A DNA stretch of 64,000 bases from Chloroflexota bacterium (GTDB lineage Bacteria > Chloroflexota > Anaerolineae > Aggregatilineales > Phototrophicaceae), in contig WTGO01000074.1 in NCBI GenBank assembly GCA_011523515.1, positions 62,001-126,000 on the forward strand, written 5' to 3'. Positions 1-8,984 of the stretch are shown here, one piece after another. Under the pieces are notes generated by a model, which saw only the letters and a list, made by a program, of their open reading frames with translations, was not told the DNA's origin and made no database searches. How positions within the stretch are numbered: the stretch's first letter is position 1; each line of letters starts with the position of its first letter. Position numbers and translations under genes: made by a program.

Positions 1-940
1 CCTCGGCCTTGTGCTCGGTATTTGAGCTGATGCCGATGCCCCAGGAAGCGTAAGGCAGACCGCGCGGGCCATCATAGCCCTCAGCCGCCGGCAGCGCCGT
101 GATGTCGAAGTTCAGATCCGGGTTGCGCTCGCGGATCAGTGTGAAGTGCGCCAGCGTGTTGATGATCATCGCCACGCGCTCGTTCACGAACTCTTCCACC
201 TTCTCATTCTCTTTCATGGCGAAGGCGCCAGGGGCAACCACGCCGGCATCGTGCAGGCTCTTGATGTATTCCATCGTGCTAGCCAGCAATTCATTGTCAA
301 CCAGGTTCGGCTGGCCCATGTCATCGAGCATGCTGCCGCCACTGGCCCAGACCCAGGACATGGTGTCGTTCTGGATGCCGTTGGGCTGCTCCAGCGAAAG
401 CGGCTGCGCCCAACCATAAACATTGTTGTCGGGGTCGGTCAACGCTACGGCGGCCGCGGTAAATTCGGCCCGCGTCGACGGCGGATCGATGCCGGCCGCT
501 GCCAGCATGTCTAGGTTGACAAATACCGGATAGATGAAGTTGGCAATGGGGATCATATAGGTCTCCCCAGCCAGCTGAATCTGCGCCGCCAGCTCGCTGT
601 CATCATACATAGCATCTTCCATGGCCTGCGAGAGACTATGCAGCGCGCCTTGCTTCCACAAGACGTTAACCCAGGCGCCGTCCAAGCCAACGACATCCGC
701 CATCGTGCCCGTGGCCGCGCTGGCGATAATCTGGTCCTTGGTGGTCAGATAGGGTCCGCTGATTGTCTCTACCTTGATGCCCGGATTGGCCGCTTCAAAA
801 TCGTCCAAAATCGCGCGGAATGAGCCCTCGGGCAATTCCGGCTCCCACCATTGCTGGAATTCCAGCACAACATCCTGCGCCATGCTGACGCCAGTTGTCA
901 GCAGCAGCACGATCACAAACAAACCAACATACTTCTTCAT
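1..940 (-). CDS. Extracellular solute-binding protein of a carbohydrate ABC transporter (family 1), partial at the left edge
   Basis: Not in the ORF track because it is open at the window edge. Reverse-strand reading from ATG at 940 gives MKKYVGLFVIVLLLTTGVSMAQDVVLEFQQWWEPELPEG..., a signal peptide followed by a sugar-binding-protein-like sequence, open to position 1. Confidence 0.85.
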   Translation of the reverse strand, partial: MKKYVGLFVIVLLLTTGVSMAQDVVLEFQQWWEPELPEGSFRAILDDFEAANPGIKVETISGPYLTTKDQIIASAATGTMADVVGLDGAWVNVLWKQGALHSLSQAMEDAMYDDSELAAQIQLAGETYMIPIANFIYPVFVNLDMLAAAGIDPPSTRAEFTAAAVALTDPDNNVYGWAQPLSLEQPNGIQNDTMSWVWASGGSMLDDMGQPNLVDNELLASTMEYIKSLHDAGVVAPGAFAMKENEKVEEFVNERVAMIINTLAHFTLIRERNPDLNFDITALPAAEGYDGPRGLPYASWGIGISSNTEHKAE

Positions 941-1540
941 GCTTCTATTCTCCTTACTGAATTGAATGAATCACAATCGCTACCAAACGAGGCTGCATTG
1001 CTTGGTATGGCGTAACCTCGCCCCCCAGACATACCAGATGAATGTTCATACGTCTCCTTTCGCTATTTTCTCCAGAAGGTCAGGACTTGCCGCATCCCGC
1101 ATGCCAGGGCGCATCCGAAACCACGTAAGCGCGCCTCGCAGAAATTCATCGCCCCATCATCTGCGAGTGTGCGGCGTAGCGATTTTGAGATGCCGAGTTT
1201 TGCATGACAGATGGATTTGCACAAACAACGAATCCATTTAGGCAAGACTTTAAGTCTGAATTTGAACACATCCTCGCTGCGCTGTCAAATAGAGCGGGTC
1301 ATTTGTTGCAGTCGGCCGACGCAACGCAGTAATCCCCAAAGTATGTCGAGCCACGGAGTCCGGCGTCGGCCGGCGAGACGGAGGCATTCGGCCACACGAC
1401 TGGCTCGCGATTGACGCATAATACACAAGATATCTGCCCGGATTGCATTTGAGCGCGTTCAGCCGCGTCTCCAATCCGCGCCAGGCGCAAGATGCGCGAT
1501 TTGTCGGCGAATATTAGAATAAGGTTGACGAGGCCGGAAC

Positions 1541-2692
1541 ATGAAGAAACGCCGACTAGCTCTCGAAGAAAACGAACGCGCCACGCTGGCGCCTTACGCG
1601 CTATTCAGCGCTGCTTCGCGCGGCCGCGTGCATCACGAGGCCGAGCCGCGCTATCGCACCGCCTTCCAGCGCGACCGCGACCGCATCGTGCATTCGGCCG
1701 CCTTCCGCTTGCTGGAATACAAGACGCAAGTATTCGTCAATGATGCCGGCGATTATTACCGCACCCGCCTGACACATACGCTGGAAGTGGCGCAGATCGG
1801 GCGCACGCTGGCGCGGGCCTTGGGGGCCAATGAAGACCTGGTGGAAACGATCTGCCTGGCGCATGATCTGGGGCACCCGCCCTTTGGGCACGCGGGCGAG
1901 GACGTCCTGAATCACCTAATGAGCGACCACGGCGGCTTCAACCACAATCATCAGAGTTATCGCGTGGTCACCAAGCTGGAGCGGCGCTATCGCAATTGGA
2001 CGGGACTGAACCTTACGCTTGAGACGCTGGAAGGCATTGCCAAGCACGAGACCAGTGACGATCGCCGCTCCTTCAGCGAGATCACGCAGGAAACCGGCGC
2101 CAGCGTTGAAGCGCAAATCGCCAATATCTCGGACGAACTGGCCTACAATGCGCATGACCTGGACGATGGACTACAGGCCGGCTTGATCCGCACCGACCAG
2201 CTCGCCGAGCTTGGCTTGTGGCAACAAGTCGTAGACCGCGTGAAGTGGAGAGACAAGCTGCTCGACGATGTCTCGCGCCATCACATTATTCGCGAATTGG
2301 TCGGCCTTCTGGTGGACGATGTGCTCGGCGAATCACAGCGGCGACTGTCGGCGCTCAGTCCGGAGTCGTCTATGGCGGTTCAGCTGCATGGTGAACCAGT
2401 GGTCCGCCACAGCGACGCGCAGCTTGAACAAGTTGTACAGCTCAAAGACTTCCTCTTCCGCCAAATGTATCGCCACTTCAGAATCGTTCGTATGCAAACC
2501 CGCGCCGAGCATTTCCTGGAAGGATTGTTCGCCAGCTACGTCAGACAGCCCCTGCAACTGCCGGATGATTATCGCGCCAAACTGGGCGATGAATCGCTCC
2601 ATCGCGTGGTCGCAGACTACATCGCCAATCTGACCGACCGCAGCGCCTTGCACGAATATCAGCAGCTTTTTGACCCCATAACGAGACCGTAA
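1541..2692 (+). CDS. dgt: dGTPase-like HD-domain triphosphohydrolase
   Basis: 383 aa; RLTHTLEVAQIGR and AHDLGHPPFGHAGED HD motifs. Confidence 0.92.
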   Translation: MKKRRLALEENERATLAPYALFSAASRGRVHHEAEPRYRTAFQRDRDRIVHSAAFRLLEYKTQVFVNDAGDYYRTRLTHTLEVAQIGRTLARALGANEDLVETICLAHDLGHPPFGHAGEDVLNHLMSDHGGFNHNHQSYRVVTKLERRYRNWTGLNLTLETLEGIAKHETSDDRRSFSEITQETGASVEAQIANISDELAYNAHDLDDGLQAGLIRTDQLAELGLWQQVVDRVKWRDKLLDDVSRHHIIRELVGLLVDDVLGESQRRLSALSPESSMAVQLHGEPVVRHSDAQLEQVVQLKDFLFRQMYRHFRIVRMQTRAEHFLEGLFASYVRQPLQLPDDYRAKLGDESLHRVVADYIANLTDRSALHEYQQLFDPITRP

Positions 2693-2705
2693 GCGGGAAC
2701 GCGCT

Positions 2706-3959
2706 ATGCCAGGTGAAACACTCTTGAATCAGCGTTACGAGCTTGTCGCCCAACAAGGCTCGGGCGGCATGTCTGTCATCTATCGCGCGCTTGATCGGAT
2801 GCTGGGCCGAATGGTGGCCATCAAGATACTGCGCCCCAATCTGACCAAGGACCCGGCTTTCCTGGAGAAATTTCAGCAGGAAGCGCGCAGCGTCGCCATG
2901 ATGTCGCATCCGAATATCGTCACCGTACACGATGTCGGCAACGACGGCGCCACCTACTACATTGTGATGGAGATGATCGAAGGCGATGACCTCAAGAAGT
3001 TGATCAAAACCCGTGGCGCCCTGCCCTTTGACAAAGCCCTCGAGCTCGCGATACAGATTTGCGCCGGCTTGGGCTTCGCGCATCGCTCGCAGCTAGTTCA
3101 CGCCGATGTCAAACCGCAGAATATCCTGATTAATCGCGAAGGCATCGTCAAGATCACGGACTTCGGCATCGCGCAGGCTTATACCGACACCATGCCGCAA
3201 ACGCGCAGTGAAGTCGTTTGGGGCAGCCCTCACTATTTTGCGCCCGAACAAGCGCGCGGCGAAAAGCCCTCCCCGGCTTCAGATGTCTATTCGATCGGCG
3301 TCGTTCTGTTTGAGATGTTTACCGGGCGCTTGCCCTTTGTCGGCGCCACACAGCGAGACTTGGCATTGGCGCATATTCAAGCGGAAATCCCGCGAGCAAT
3401 CGAGCTGAATCCAGATTTGCCGATCGAGTTGAGCAACGTCATTTACAAAGTAATGAGCAAACGCCCCAACGACCGTTACAAACATGCCGACCAGCTGGGG
3501 CACATCCTGCAGCAGGTCCGCGACCGCCGCCGGGGTTCGGCGCAACAGACAGCCGCCGGTCGCATGGCGCCGCCTACAGTAACCGGGCAGCAGCCGGCGC
3601 CAAGAAGCCCACAGCCCCTTCCGCAAGTTGCGCCCAAGGTCAATCCGCCGGCTATACCGGCGCCACCAGTGCCGCGCCGAGCCGCGCTCTCTACTCCGCA
3701 GCCTTATCCCGCGGTCAGCAGCGGACACATGCCGGAAGGCGGCGTCCCAGCGGCGCCCAACCCGCCCGGCCCGCTCTTCAATCCGGACGGCACGATCAAC
3801 GTCGAGGCCACCGGTGGCTACTCCGGCCCCTTCCTTCCACAGCGGCAAGCCAAAGGCGAAGGCGCCGATATCGTTACCATCTTGCTGGTGATACTGGCTT
3901 TCCTGGCCGTAGCCGGACTCGTGCCGCTATACCTCTTGGGCGTATTTCCGCTGATTTAG
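2706..3959 (+). CDS. PknB-like serine/threonine protein kinase with Pro-rich linker and C-terminal TM helix
   Basis: GSGGMSVIYRA loop, VAIKIL lysine, HADVKPQNIL catalytic loop, DFG, APE motif, C-terminal hydrophobic helix. Confidence 0.93.
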   Translation: MPGETLLNQRYELVAQQGSGGMSVIYRALDRMLGRMVAIKILRPNLTKDPAFLEKFQQEARSVAMMSHPNIVTVHDVGNDGATYYIVMEMIEGDDLKKLIKTRGALPFDKALELAIQICAGLGFAHRSQLVHADVKPQNILINREGIVKITDFGIAQAYTDTMPQTRSEVVWGSPHYFAPEQARGEKPSPASDVYSIGVVLFEMFTGRLPFVGATQRDLALAHIQAEIPRAIELNPDLPIELSNVIYKVMSKRPNDRYKHADQLGHILQQVRDRRRGSAQQTAAGRMAPPTVTGQQPAPRSPQPLPQVAPKVNPPAIPAPPVPRRAALSTPQPYPAVSSGHMPEGGVPAAPNPPGPLFNPDGTINVEATGGYSGPFLPQRQAKGEGADIVTILLVILAFLAVAGLVPLYLLGVFPLI

Positions 3960-3962
3960 CGG

Positions 3963-5696
3963 TTATCGCAGTCTGAATTCGTCAGCCAGCCGCTCGCTGC
4001 TCATATGAATTAGCACTTTGCGGCCGCTCGGGGAGGTCAAGGGATTGGGACAGCGCTCGAGCTGGGCAATCAGCGCGCCCATGTCGTCGGAAGTCATGAC
4101 CTGTCCTGACCGCACAGCGATCGCTCCAGCCAGCGCGCTGATGACATTTTCCAAATCAGCTTCAGCCCCGCGCAACTGCTCCAGCATGCGTGTCATTAGG
4201 TCATCCAGATTGACGCCCGATGCTGCGTCGGGCAGTGAACGACAGGCGAAGGCATTGGGGCCAAAGAGCTCTATCTCAAAACCCAGCGCCGCCAGTTGAC
4301 CCCCGACAGACTCGAGCAGCAGCGCGTCTTCCGGCGAGAGCAAAACTGTTTGCGTATCCGCTGGCGTCTGGCTGCCTATCTGGCCCTGCGCATGGTCGTC
4401 AGCAATTTGCTGGTAAAGAATGCGTTCATGCGCCGCATTCTGGTCGACCAGATACAAGCCGGCCGGACCCTCGGCGACAATATAGGTAGCGCCAACCTGG
4501 CCGACAACGCGCAGAACAGGCAATGTGCGAGGTCTCGCCGCTGCGTCGATGATATCCGGCGCAAATCGCGCGCCTGGCTCGTCAACGAGGTCATTGCTGC
4601 CGTGGCGCTGCCAAGGCGGCTGCAGCGGCTGGTACTGCATATATTGGTCGGTAAACCCGCTGTTCGACCAAAGGTCGACTACAGTCTCTCCGTCGGCCTG
4701 ATTCAGAATCGCCTCGCGCACGGCGCGCTGCAGCGCCAGAAACACCGACTGCGAATCTCGAAAGCGAATCTCGGCTTTTGTCGGATGCACATTGACATCG
4801 ACGAAATCGGGCGGCGTCTTGATCAAGAGCACAGCCAACGGGAATTGGCGCTCTTTCAGCAGGCCGTCATAAGCCTGGATGACGGCGTGCGTGAGCGAAC
4901 TGTCCTGGATCGCCCGCCCGTTGACAAACAAGATAATACGATCGCGCCGCGCGCGGCTGAGCGCAAGGTTGGAGGTGAATCCGCAAATGCTGATGGCGAC
5001 TCGCCCATTACCGGCTGACTCTTTCCCCTCCACGGCGACCATGCTGTTGTATTCTCGCAGGCCGAAAGCCTTCGCTACAACATCCGCCAGCTCGCCGCTG
5101 CCGGAAGAATGAAAGCGTTCTCTACCGTCTTGAATCAGAGCAAAGGCGACGCCCGGATAGGCCATGGCGTAGCGAGCCACAACCCAATGTATATGCCGCT
5201 TCTCGGTGGGGTCGTTTTTCAGAAACTTCAGCCGAGCCGGCGTGTTGTAGAAAAGGTTCTCGATCGTCACGACTGTGCCCGCCGGCGCGCCGATCGGCTG
5301 ACTACGCTCCATGCCGGCGCCGGTAGCGAAACGAATGCCCATGGCTTCATCGCGATGCCGGGTGACGATAGTGGCTTTGCTGACTGCAGCCAGGCTCGAC
5401 AGCGCTTCGCCGCGGAAGCCCAAAGTTTGCAGTGCTTCCAGCTCCTCAGCTGTGCGCAGCTTACTGGTGGCATGGCGCTTGAACGCTAGCTCAATATCTT
5501 CCGGGCGGATGCCCGTGCCGTTGTCACTAACTCGCAGCAAGCGCCGGCCGCCGCCGTTGGTCTCAATATGCACGGACGTTGCGCCGGCATCGATGGCGTT
5601 CTCGATTAGTTCTTTCACCGCGGACGCCGGCCGCTCGACAGCTTCACCGGCGGCGATCCGGGCGACTACATCGTCCGTCAGTACCTGTATCGGCAT
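3963..5696 (-). CDS. mutL: DNA mismatch repair protein MutL
   Basis: MPIQVLTDDVVARIAAGEAVERPASAVKELIENAIDAGA... N-terminal GHKL ATPase motifs. The ORF extends to 5792 but the MPIQ start at 5696 fits the family. Confidence 0.95.
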   Translation of the reverse strand: MPIQVLTDDVVARIAAGEAVERPASAVKELIENAIDAGATSVHIETNGGGRRLLRVSDNGTGIRPEDIELAFKRHATSKLRTAEELEALQTLGFRGEALSSLAAVSKATIVTRHRDEAMGIRFATGAGMERSQPIGAPAGTVVTIENLFYNTPARLKFLKNDPTEKRHIHWVVARYAMAYPGVAFALIQDGRERFHSSGSGELADVVAKAFGLREYNSMVAVEGKESAGNGRVAISICGFTSNLALSRARRDRIILFVNGRAIQDSSLTHAVIQAYDGLLKERQFPLAVLLIKTPPDFVDVNVHPTKAEIRFRDSQSVFLALQRAVREAILNQADGETVVDLWSNSGFTDQYMQYQPLQPPWQRHGSNDLVDEPGARFAPDIIDAAARPRTLPVLRVVGQVGATYIVAEGPAGLYLVDQNAAHERILYQQIADDHAQGQIGSQTPADTQTVLLSPEDALLLESVGGQLAALGFEIELFGPNAFACRSLPDAASGVNLDDLMTRMLEQLRGAEADLENVISALAGAIAVRSGQVMTSDDMGALIAQLERCPNPLTSPSGRKVLIHMSSERLADEFRLR

Positions 5697-5779
5697 TTCG
5701 TAGCCTTCATGCCAGTTACAGTGCGAATCAGATCGAGTATAGCAGAATCCGCTTCGGCTGTTGGGCGGGGATTCAATAC

Positions 5780-5808
5780 TTGTGCGCGGCAAACCTCGCT
5801 GCTATACT
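5780..5808 (+). promoter_or_regulatory. Putative sigma70-type promoter of tRNA-Thr
   Basis: TTGTGC (5780-5785), 17-nt spacer, TATACT (5803-5808), 15 nt before the tRNA. Confidence 0.55.
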
Positions 5809-5823
5809 GCGCCTGCGAATCGC

Positions 5824-5896
5824 GCCACCCTAGCTCAATTGGCAGAGCGATCGCTTCGTAAGCGATAGGTTATGGGTTCAAGTCCCATGGGTGGCT
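5824..5896 (+). tRNA. tRNA-Thr (anticodon CGT)
   Basis: Cloverleaf by eye: acceptor GCCACCC/GGGTGGC, anticodon stem-loop ATCGC-TTCGTAA-GCGAT, T-arm ATGGG-TTCAAGT-CCCAT. CCA not encoded. Confidence 0.93.
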
Positions 5897-5944
5897 CAGA
5901 CTTCGCCGTGAAAATGTAGTCTTGCGCCAATCAAATACGCAATT

Positions 5945-6190
5945 GCCTTGATCGGGAAGAGTAGGCGAATGTGTTCGCGTCAGAGAGTGCGAGCCAAAGG
6001 CTGAAAGCTCGCGCGCGTACGCCCGCCGAAGGTCACCCGGGAGCAGCTCGAAGGAACGCGAAAGCAAGTAGAATCGAGCCGGTTTACGCCCGTCATCGCG
6101 TCTTGAGCGCAGCGGACAGTCGTCCGCTGAAACAAGGTGGTACCGCGGAAGTCAGCCTTTCGTCCTTGTGCAGGATGAAAGGTTTTTTCT
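5945..6190 (+). promoter_or_regulatory. T-box leader regulating valS
   Basis: AGAGTAGGCG... stem I, specifier context GAAGGTCAC with GTC (Val) at 6032-6034, T-box sequence AAGGTGGTACCGCGG (6134-6148), then terminator hairpin. Confidence 0.93.
6156..6188 (+). terminator. Intrinsic terminator of the valS T-box
   Basis: CCTTTCGTCCT / AGGATGAAAGG stem followed by TTTTTT. Confidence 0.88.
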
Positions 6191-6217
6191 TGCGCGACGC
6201 GAGAGGAGATTGACTCG

Positions 6218-8863
6218 ATGAAAGCAACTGCAGAATCCAATATGCCGCGAAACTTCGCCTTCGCGGAAGCCGAGCCGCGCCTCTACGACTGGTGGGCGGA
6301 CAATGGCTGGTTCAAGCCGGAAGCGTTGCATGCTGATGCCGAACCCTTTGTCATCAGCATGCCGCCACCCAACGTGACCGGCAGCCTGCATATTGGACAC
6401 GCCCTGTTCACCGCGCTCGAAGATCTGATGATCCGCTACGAGCGCATGCGGGGCAAAGCCGCCTTGTGGCTGCCCGGCACCGACCACGCCGGGATCGCCA
6501 CGCAGTTGCAGGTGGAAAAGATGCTGCGGGATGAGGGCAGCAGCCGCGAGGAAGTCGGCTACGAAGAATTTCTCCACCGCACCTGGCAATGGAAAGAAGA
6601 ACAGGGCGGCACGATCATTCGTCAATTGCGGCGACTGGGCGCCAGCTGCGACTGGGATCGCGAGCGCTTCACGCTGGATGACGGCCTTTCGGAAGCTGTC
6701 ACCCAGGCTTTTGTGACGCTTTGGGAACAGGGGCTAATCTACCGCGGCCCCCGCCTCGTCAATTGGAGCCCCGGCTTGCAAACCGCCGTTTCCGACCTGG
6801 AAGTCGAGTCCAACGAAGAAGAGGTCACGCTCTATTACTTTAAATACCCGGTCGAAGGCGGCCAGCATCTACCCGTCGCCACGACCAGACCCGAAACCAT
6901 TCTCGGCGATACCGCCGTCGCCGTGCATCCCGATGATGAACGCTATCGTCACATGATCGGAAAGCGCGCCTACGTCCCGATTCTGGAACGCGAGATCCCG
7001 GTGATCGGCGATGAATATGTCGATATGGAATTCGGCACAGGCGCCTTAAAAGTGACGCCGGGCCACGACTTTGACGACTACGATCTGGCCCGGAAACATG
7101 ACTTGGACCTGCTCAATATCCTGAACAAAGACGCCAGCATGAACGCCAATGCCGGTAGATACGCCGGATTAGACCGTTTTGACTGTCGCACGCAGCTCTG
7201 GGGCGACATGGCCGCCGCTGGACTCGTAATAAAGTCCGAGCCCTATATTACTCGCATTCCACGCAGCCAGCGCGGCGGTGAAGTTGTCGAGCCCATGATG
7301 AGCACACAATGGTACGTCCGTATTCAGCCATTGGCCGACAAAGCCATCGCCGCTGTGCGAGACGGCCGCATCCGCATCGTGCCCGAACGCTTCGAAAAAG
7401 TTTACTTCCATTGGCTGGAGAATATTCAAGACTGGTGCATCAGTCGACAGCTGTGGTGGGGGCACCGGATTCCGGCTTGGTACCGCGAGAAAGAGGGCGA
7501 CCCGCAAGGCGAAATTTACGTTGGCCGCGAAGCGCCGGCGGGCGACGGTTGGACGATGGAGCAGGATGTGCTCGATACCTGGTTCAGCAGCGGCTTGTGG
7601 CCCTTCAGCACGCTGGGCTGGCCCGACGAAACTAAGGACATGGAGCGCTTTTATCCCACCCAGGTCATGGAGACCGGCCATGACATCCTCTTCTTCTGGG
7701 TCGCGCGCATGATCATGATGGGTTTGTGGTTCACTGACGCGCCGCCCTTCCACACGGTCTATCTGCATGGCCTGGTGCGCGCCGCCAGCGGCAAAAAGTT
7801 CAGCAAGACGCTGGGAAACGCCATTGACCCGCTGACTGTGGTCGACGAACTGGGCGCCGATCCGCTGCGCTTCACCTTGATCACCAGCGGGACGCCGGGA
7901 AACGACTGCCACCTCGATGAGACGCGCCTGGATCACGGCTTCCGTTTCATCAACAAGATCTGGCAGATGACTTCGTTTATCAACATGAATCTCGATGGTG
8001 AATTGCAGCTGGGACTGCCGCCAACGGACGATTTGGACTTGCCCTCGCGCTGGATCCTCAGCCGGCTGCATCGACTGATCGCCAATGTGCAGTATCTCTT
8101 CGACATTTATCAATACGGCGAAGCGGGCAACCAGATCCTGGCCTTCATGTGGGATGAATTGGCGCCTTTCTACCTGGAGATTAGCAAGCACGCCTTATAT
8201 CAAGGCGGCGCGGACGTGAAAGAGGCAACGCGCCGCGTCCTTGTCCATGTTCAAGACAACTGCCTGCGGTTGCTGCACCCATTTATGCCCTTCATCACCG
8301 AAGACGCCTGGCGCTACCTGCCGCACGCAGGCGAGGCGCTTATTGTAGCTGACTGGCCAAGGGCTGACGAACGCTTGATTGACGATGAAATCGAATCGCG
8401 GATGCACGCCTTCCTGGATGTCGTGCGCGAGATTCGCAATACGCGCGGCGAATACAAGGTGGATCCCGGCCGGCGCATCCGCGCGGCAGCGCGCGACAAT
8501 CCGGCGGCGGCAAGCCTGGTCGAGAATGCGCATATCCTGCAGCGCCTGTGCAATGTCGAGGAGCTCGAACTGATACCGGCTGACCAAGACGCGCCGCCCA
8601 ACGCCGCCAGCATCGTCGTTGGTGATCTGTCGCTCTATCTGCCGCTGGAAGGCATGCTCGACCTTGAAGCCGAGTGCAAACGGCTGGCCGCCGAACAGGC
8701 AAAACTGCAACAACAGCTTGCGCGTACCGCGGGCATGCTGGGCAACGAGAAATTCGTCGAGCGCGCCCGGCCCGAGGTTGTACAGCGGGAGCGAGACCGC
8801 CTGACGGAATTGGAAGCGGCTCTCGCGCAGATCAAAGAACGGACGACAAGCCTCTGCGATTGA
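6218..8863 (+). CDS. valS: Valyl-tRNA synthetase
   Basis: 881 aa; NVTGSLHIGHAL, KKFSKTLGNAIDP, C-terminal coiled coil. Confidence 0.97.
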   Translation: MKATAESNMPRNFAFAEAEPRLYDWWADNGWFKPEALHADAEPFVISMPPPNVTGSLHIGHALFTALEDLMIRYERMRGKAALWLPGTDHAGIATQLQVEKMLRDEGSSREEVGYEEFLHRTWQWKEEQGGTIIRQLRRLGASCDWDRERFTLDDGLSEAVTQAFVTLWEQGLIYRGPRLVNWSPGLQTAVSDLEVESNEEEVTLYYFKYPVEGGQHLPVATTRPETILGDTAVAVHPDDERYRHMIGKRAYVPILEREIPVIGDEYVDMEFGTGALKVTPGHDFDDYDLARKHDLDLLNILNKDASMNANAGRYAGLDRFDCRTQLWGDMAAAGLVIKSEPYITRIPRSQRGGEVVEPMMSTQWYVRIQPLADKAIAAVRDGRIRIVPERFEKVYFHWLENIQDWCISRQLWWGHRIPAWYREKEGDPQGEIYVGREAPAGDGWTMEQDVLDTWFSSGLWPFSTLGWPDETKDMERFYPTQVMETGHDILFFWVARMIMMGLWFTDAPPFHTVYLHGLVRAASGKKFSKTLGNAIDPLTVVDELGADPLRFTLITSGTPGNDCHLDETRLDHGFRFINKIWQMTSFINMNLDGELQLGLPPTDDLDLPSRWILSRLHRLIANVQYLFDIYQYGEAGNQILAFMWDELAPFYLEISKHALYQGGADVKEATRRVLVHVQDNCLRLLHPFMPFITEDAWRYLPHAGEALIVADWPRADERLIDDEIESRMHAFLDVVREIRNTRGEYKVDPGRRIRAAARDNPAAASLVENAHILQRLCNVEELELIPADQDAPPNAASIVVGDLSLYLPLEGMLDLEAECKRLAAEQAKLQQQLARTAGMLGNEKFVERARPEVVQRERDRLTELEAALAQIKERTTSLCD

Positions 8864-8984
8864 AAGCCGCAACCGCTTCGCGGCAGCAACTGGCGATTTG
8901 CCTACGACCGAATTAGCGAATTCAGGCTTGGAACGCCATCCGATATAATAGAGTTAATGTGAACTCAATCATTGAGGCCTGTGA

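Noticed and set aside
99-419. Plus-strand ORFs of 60-120 aa at the left edge
   Set aside because: Antisense to the clearly coding sugar-binding protein at 1-940.
2541-3083. 180-aa minus-strand ORF
   Set aside because: Spans the dgt end and kinase start in antisense; shadow ORF.
7169-8191. 340-aa minus-strand ORF
   Set aside because: Antisense to valS, no recognisable motif.
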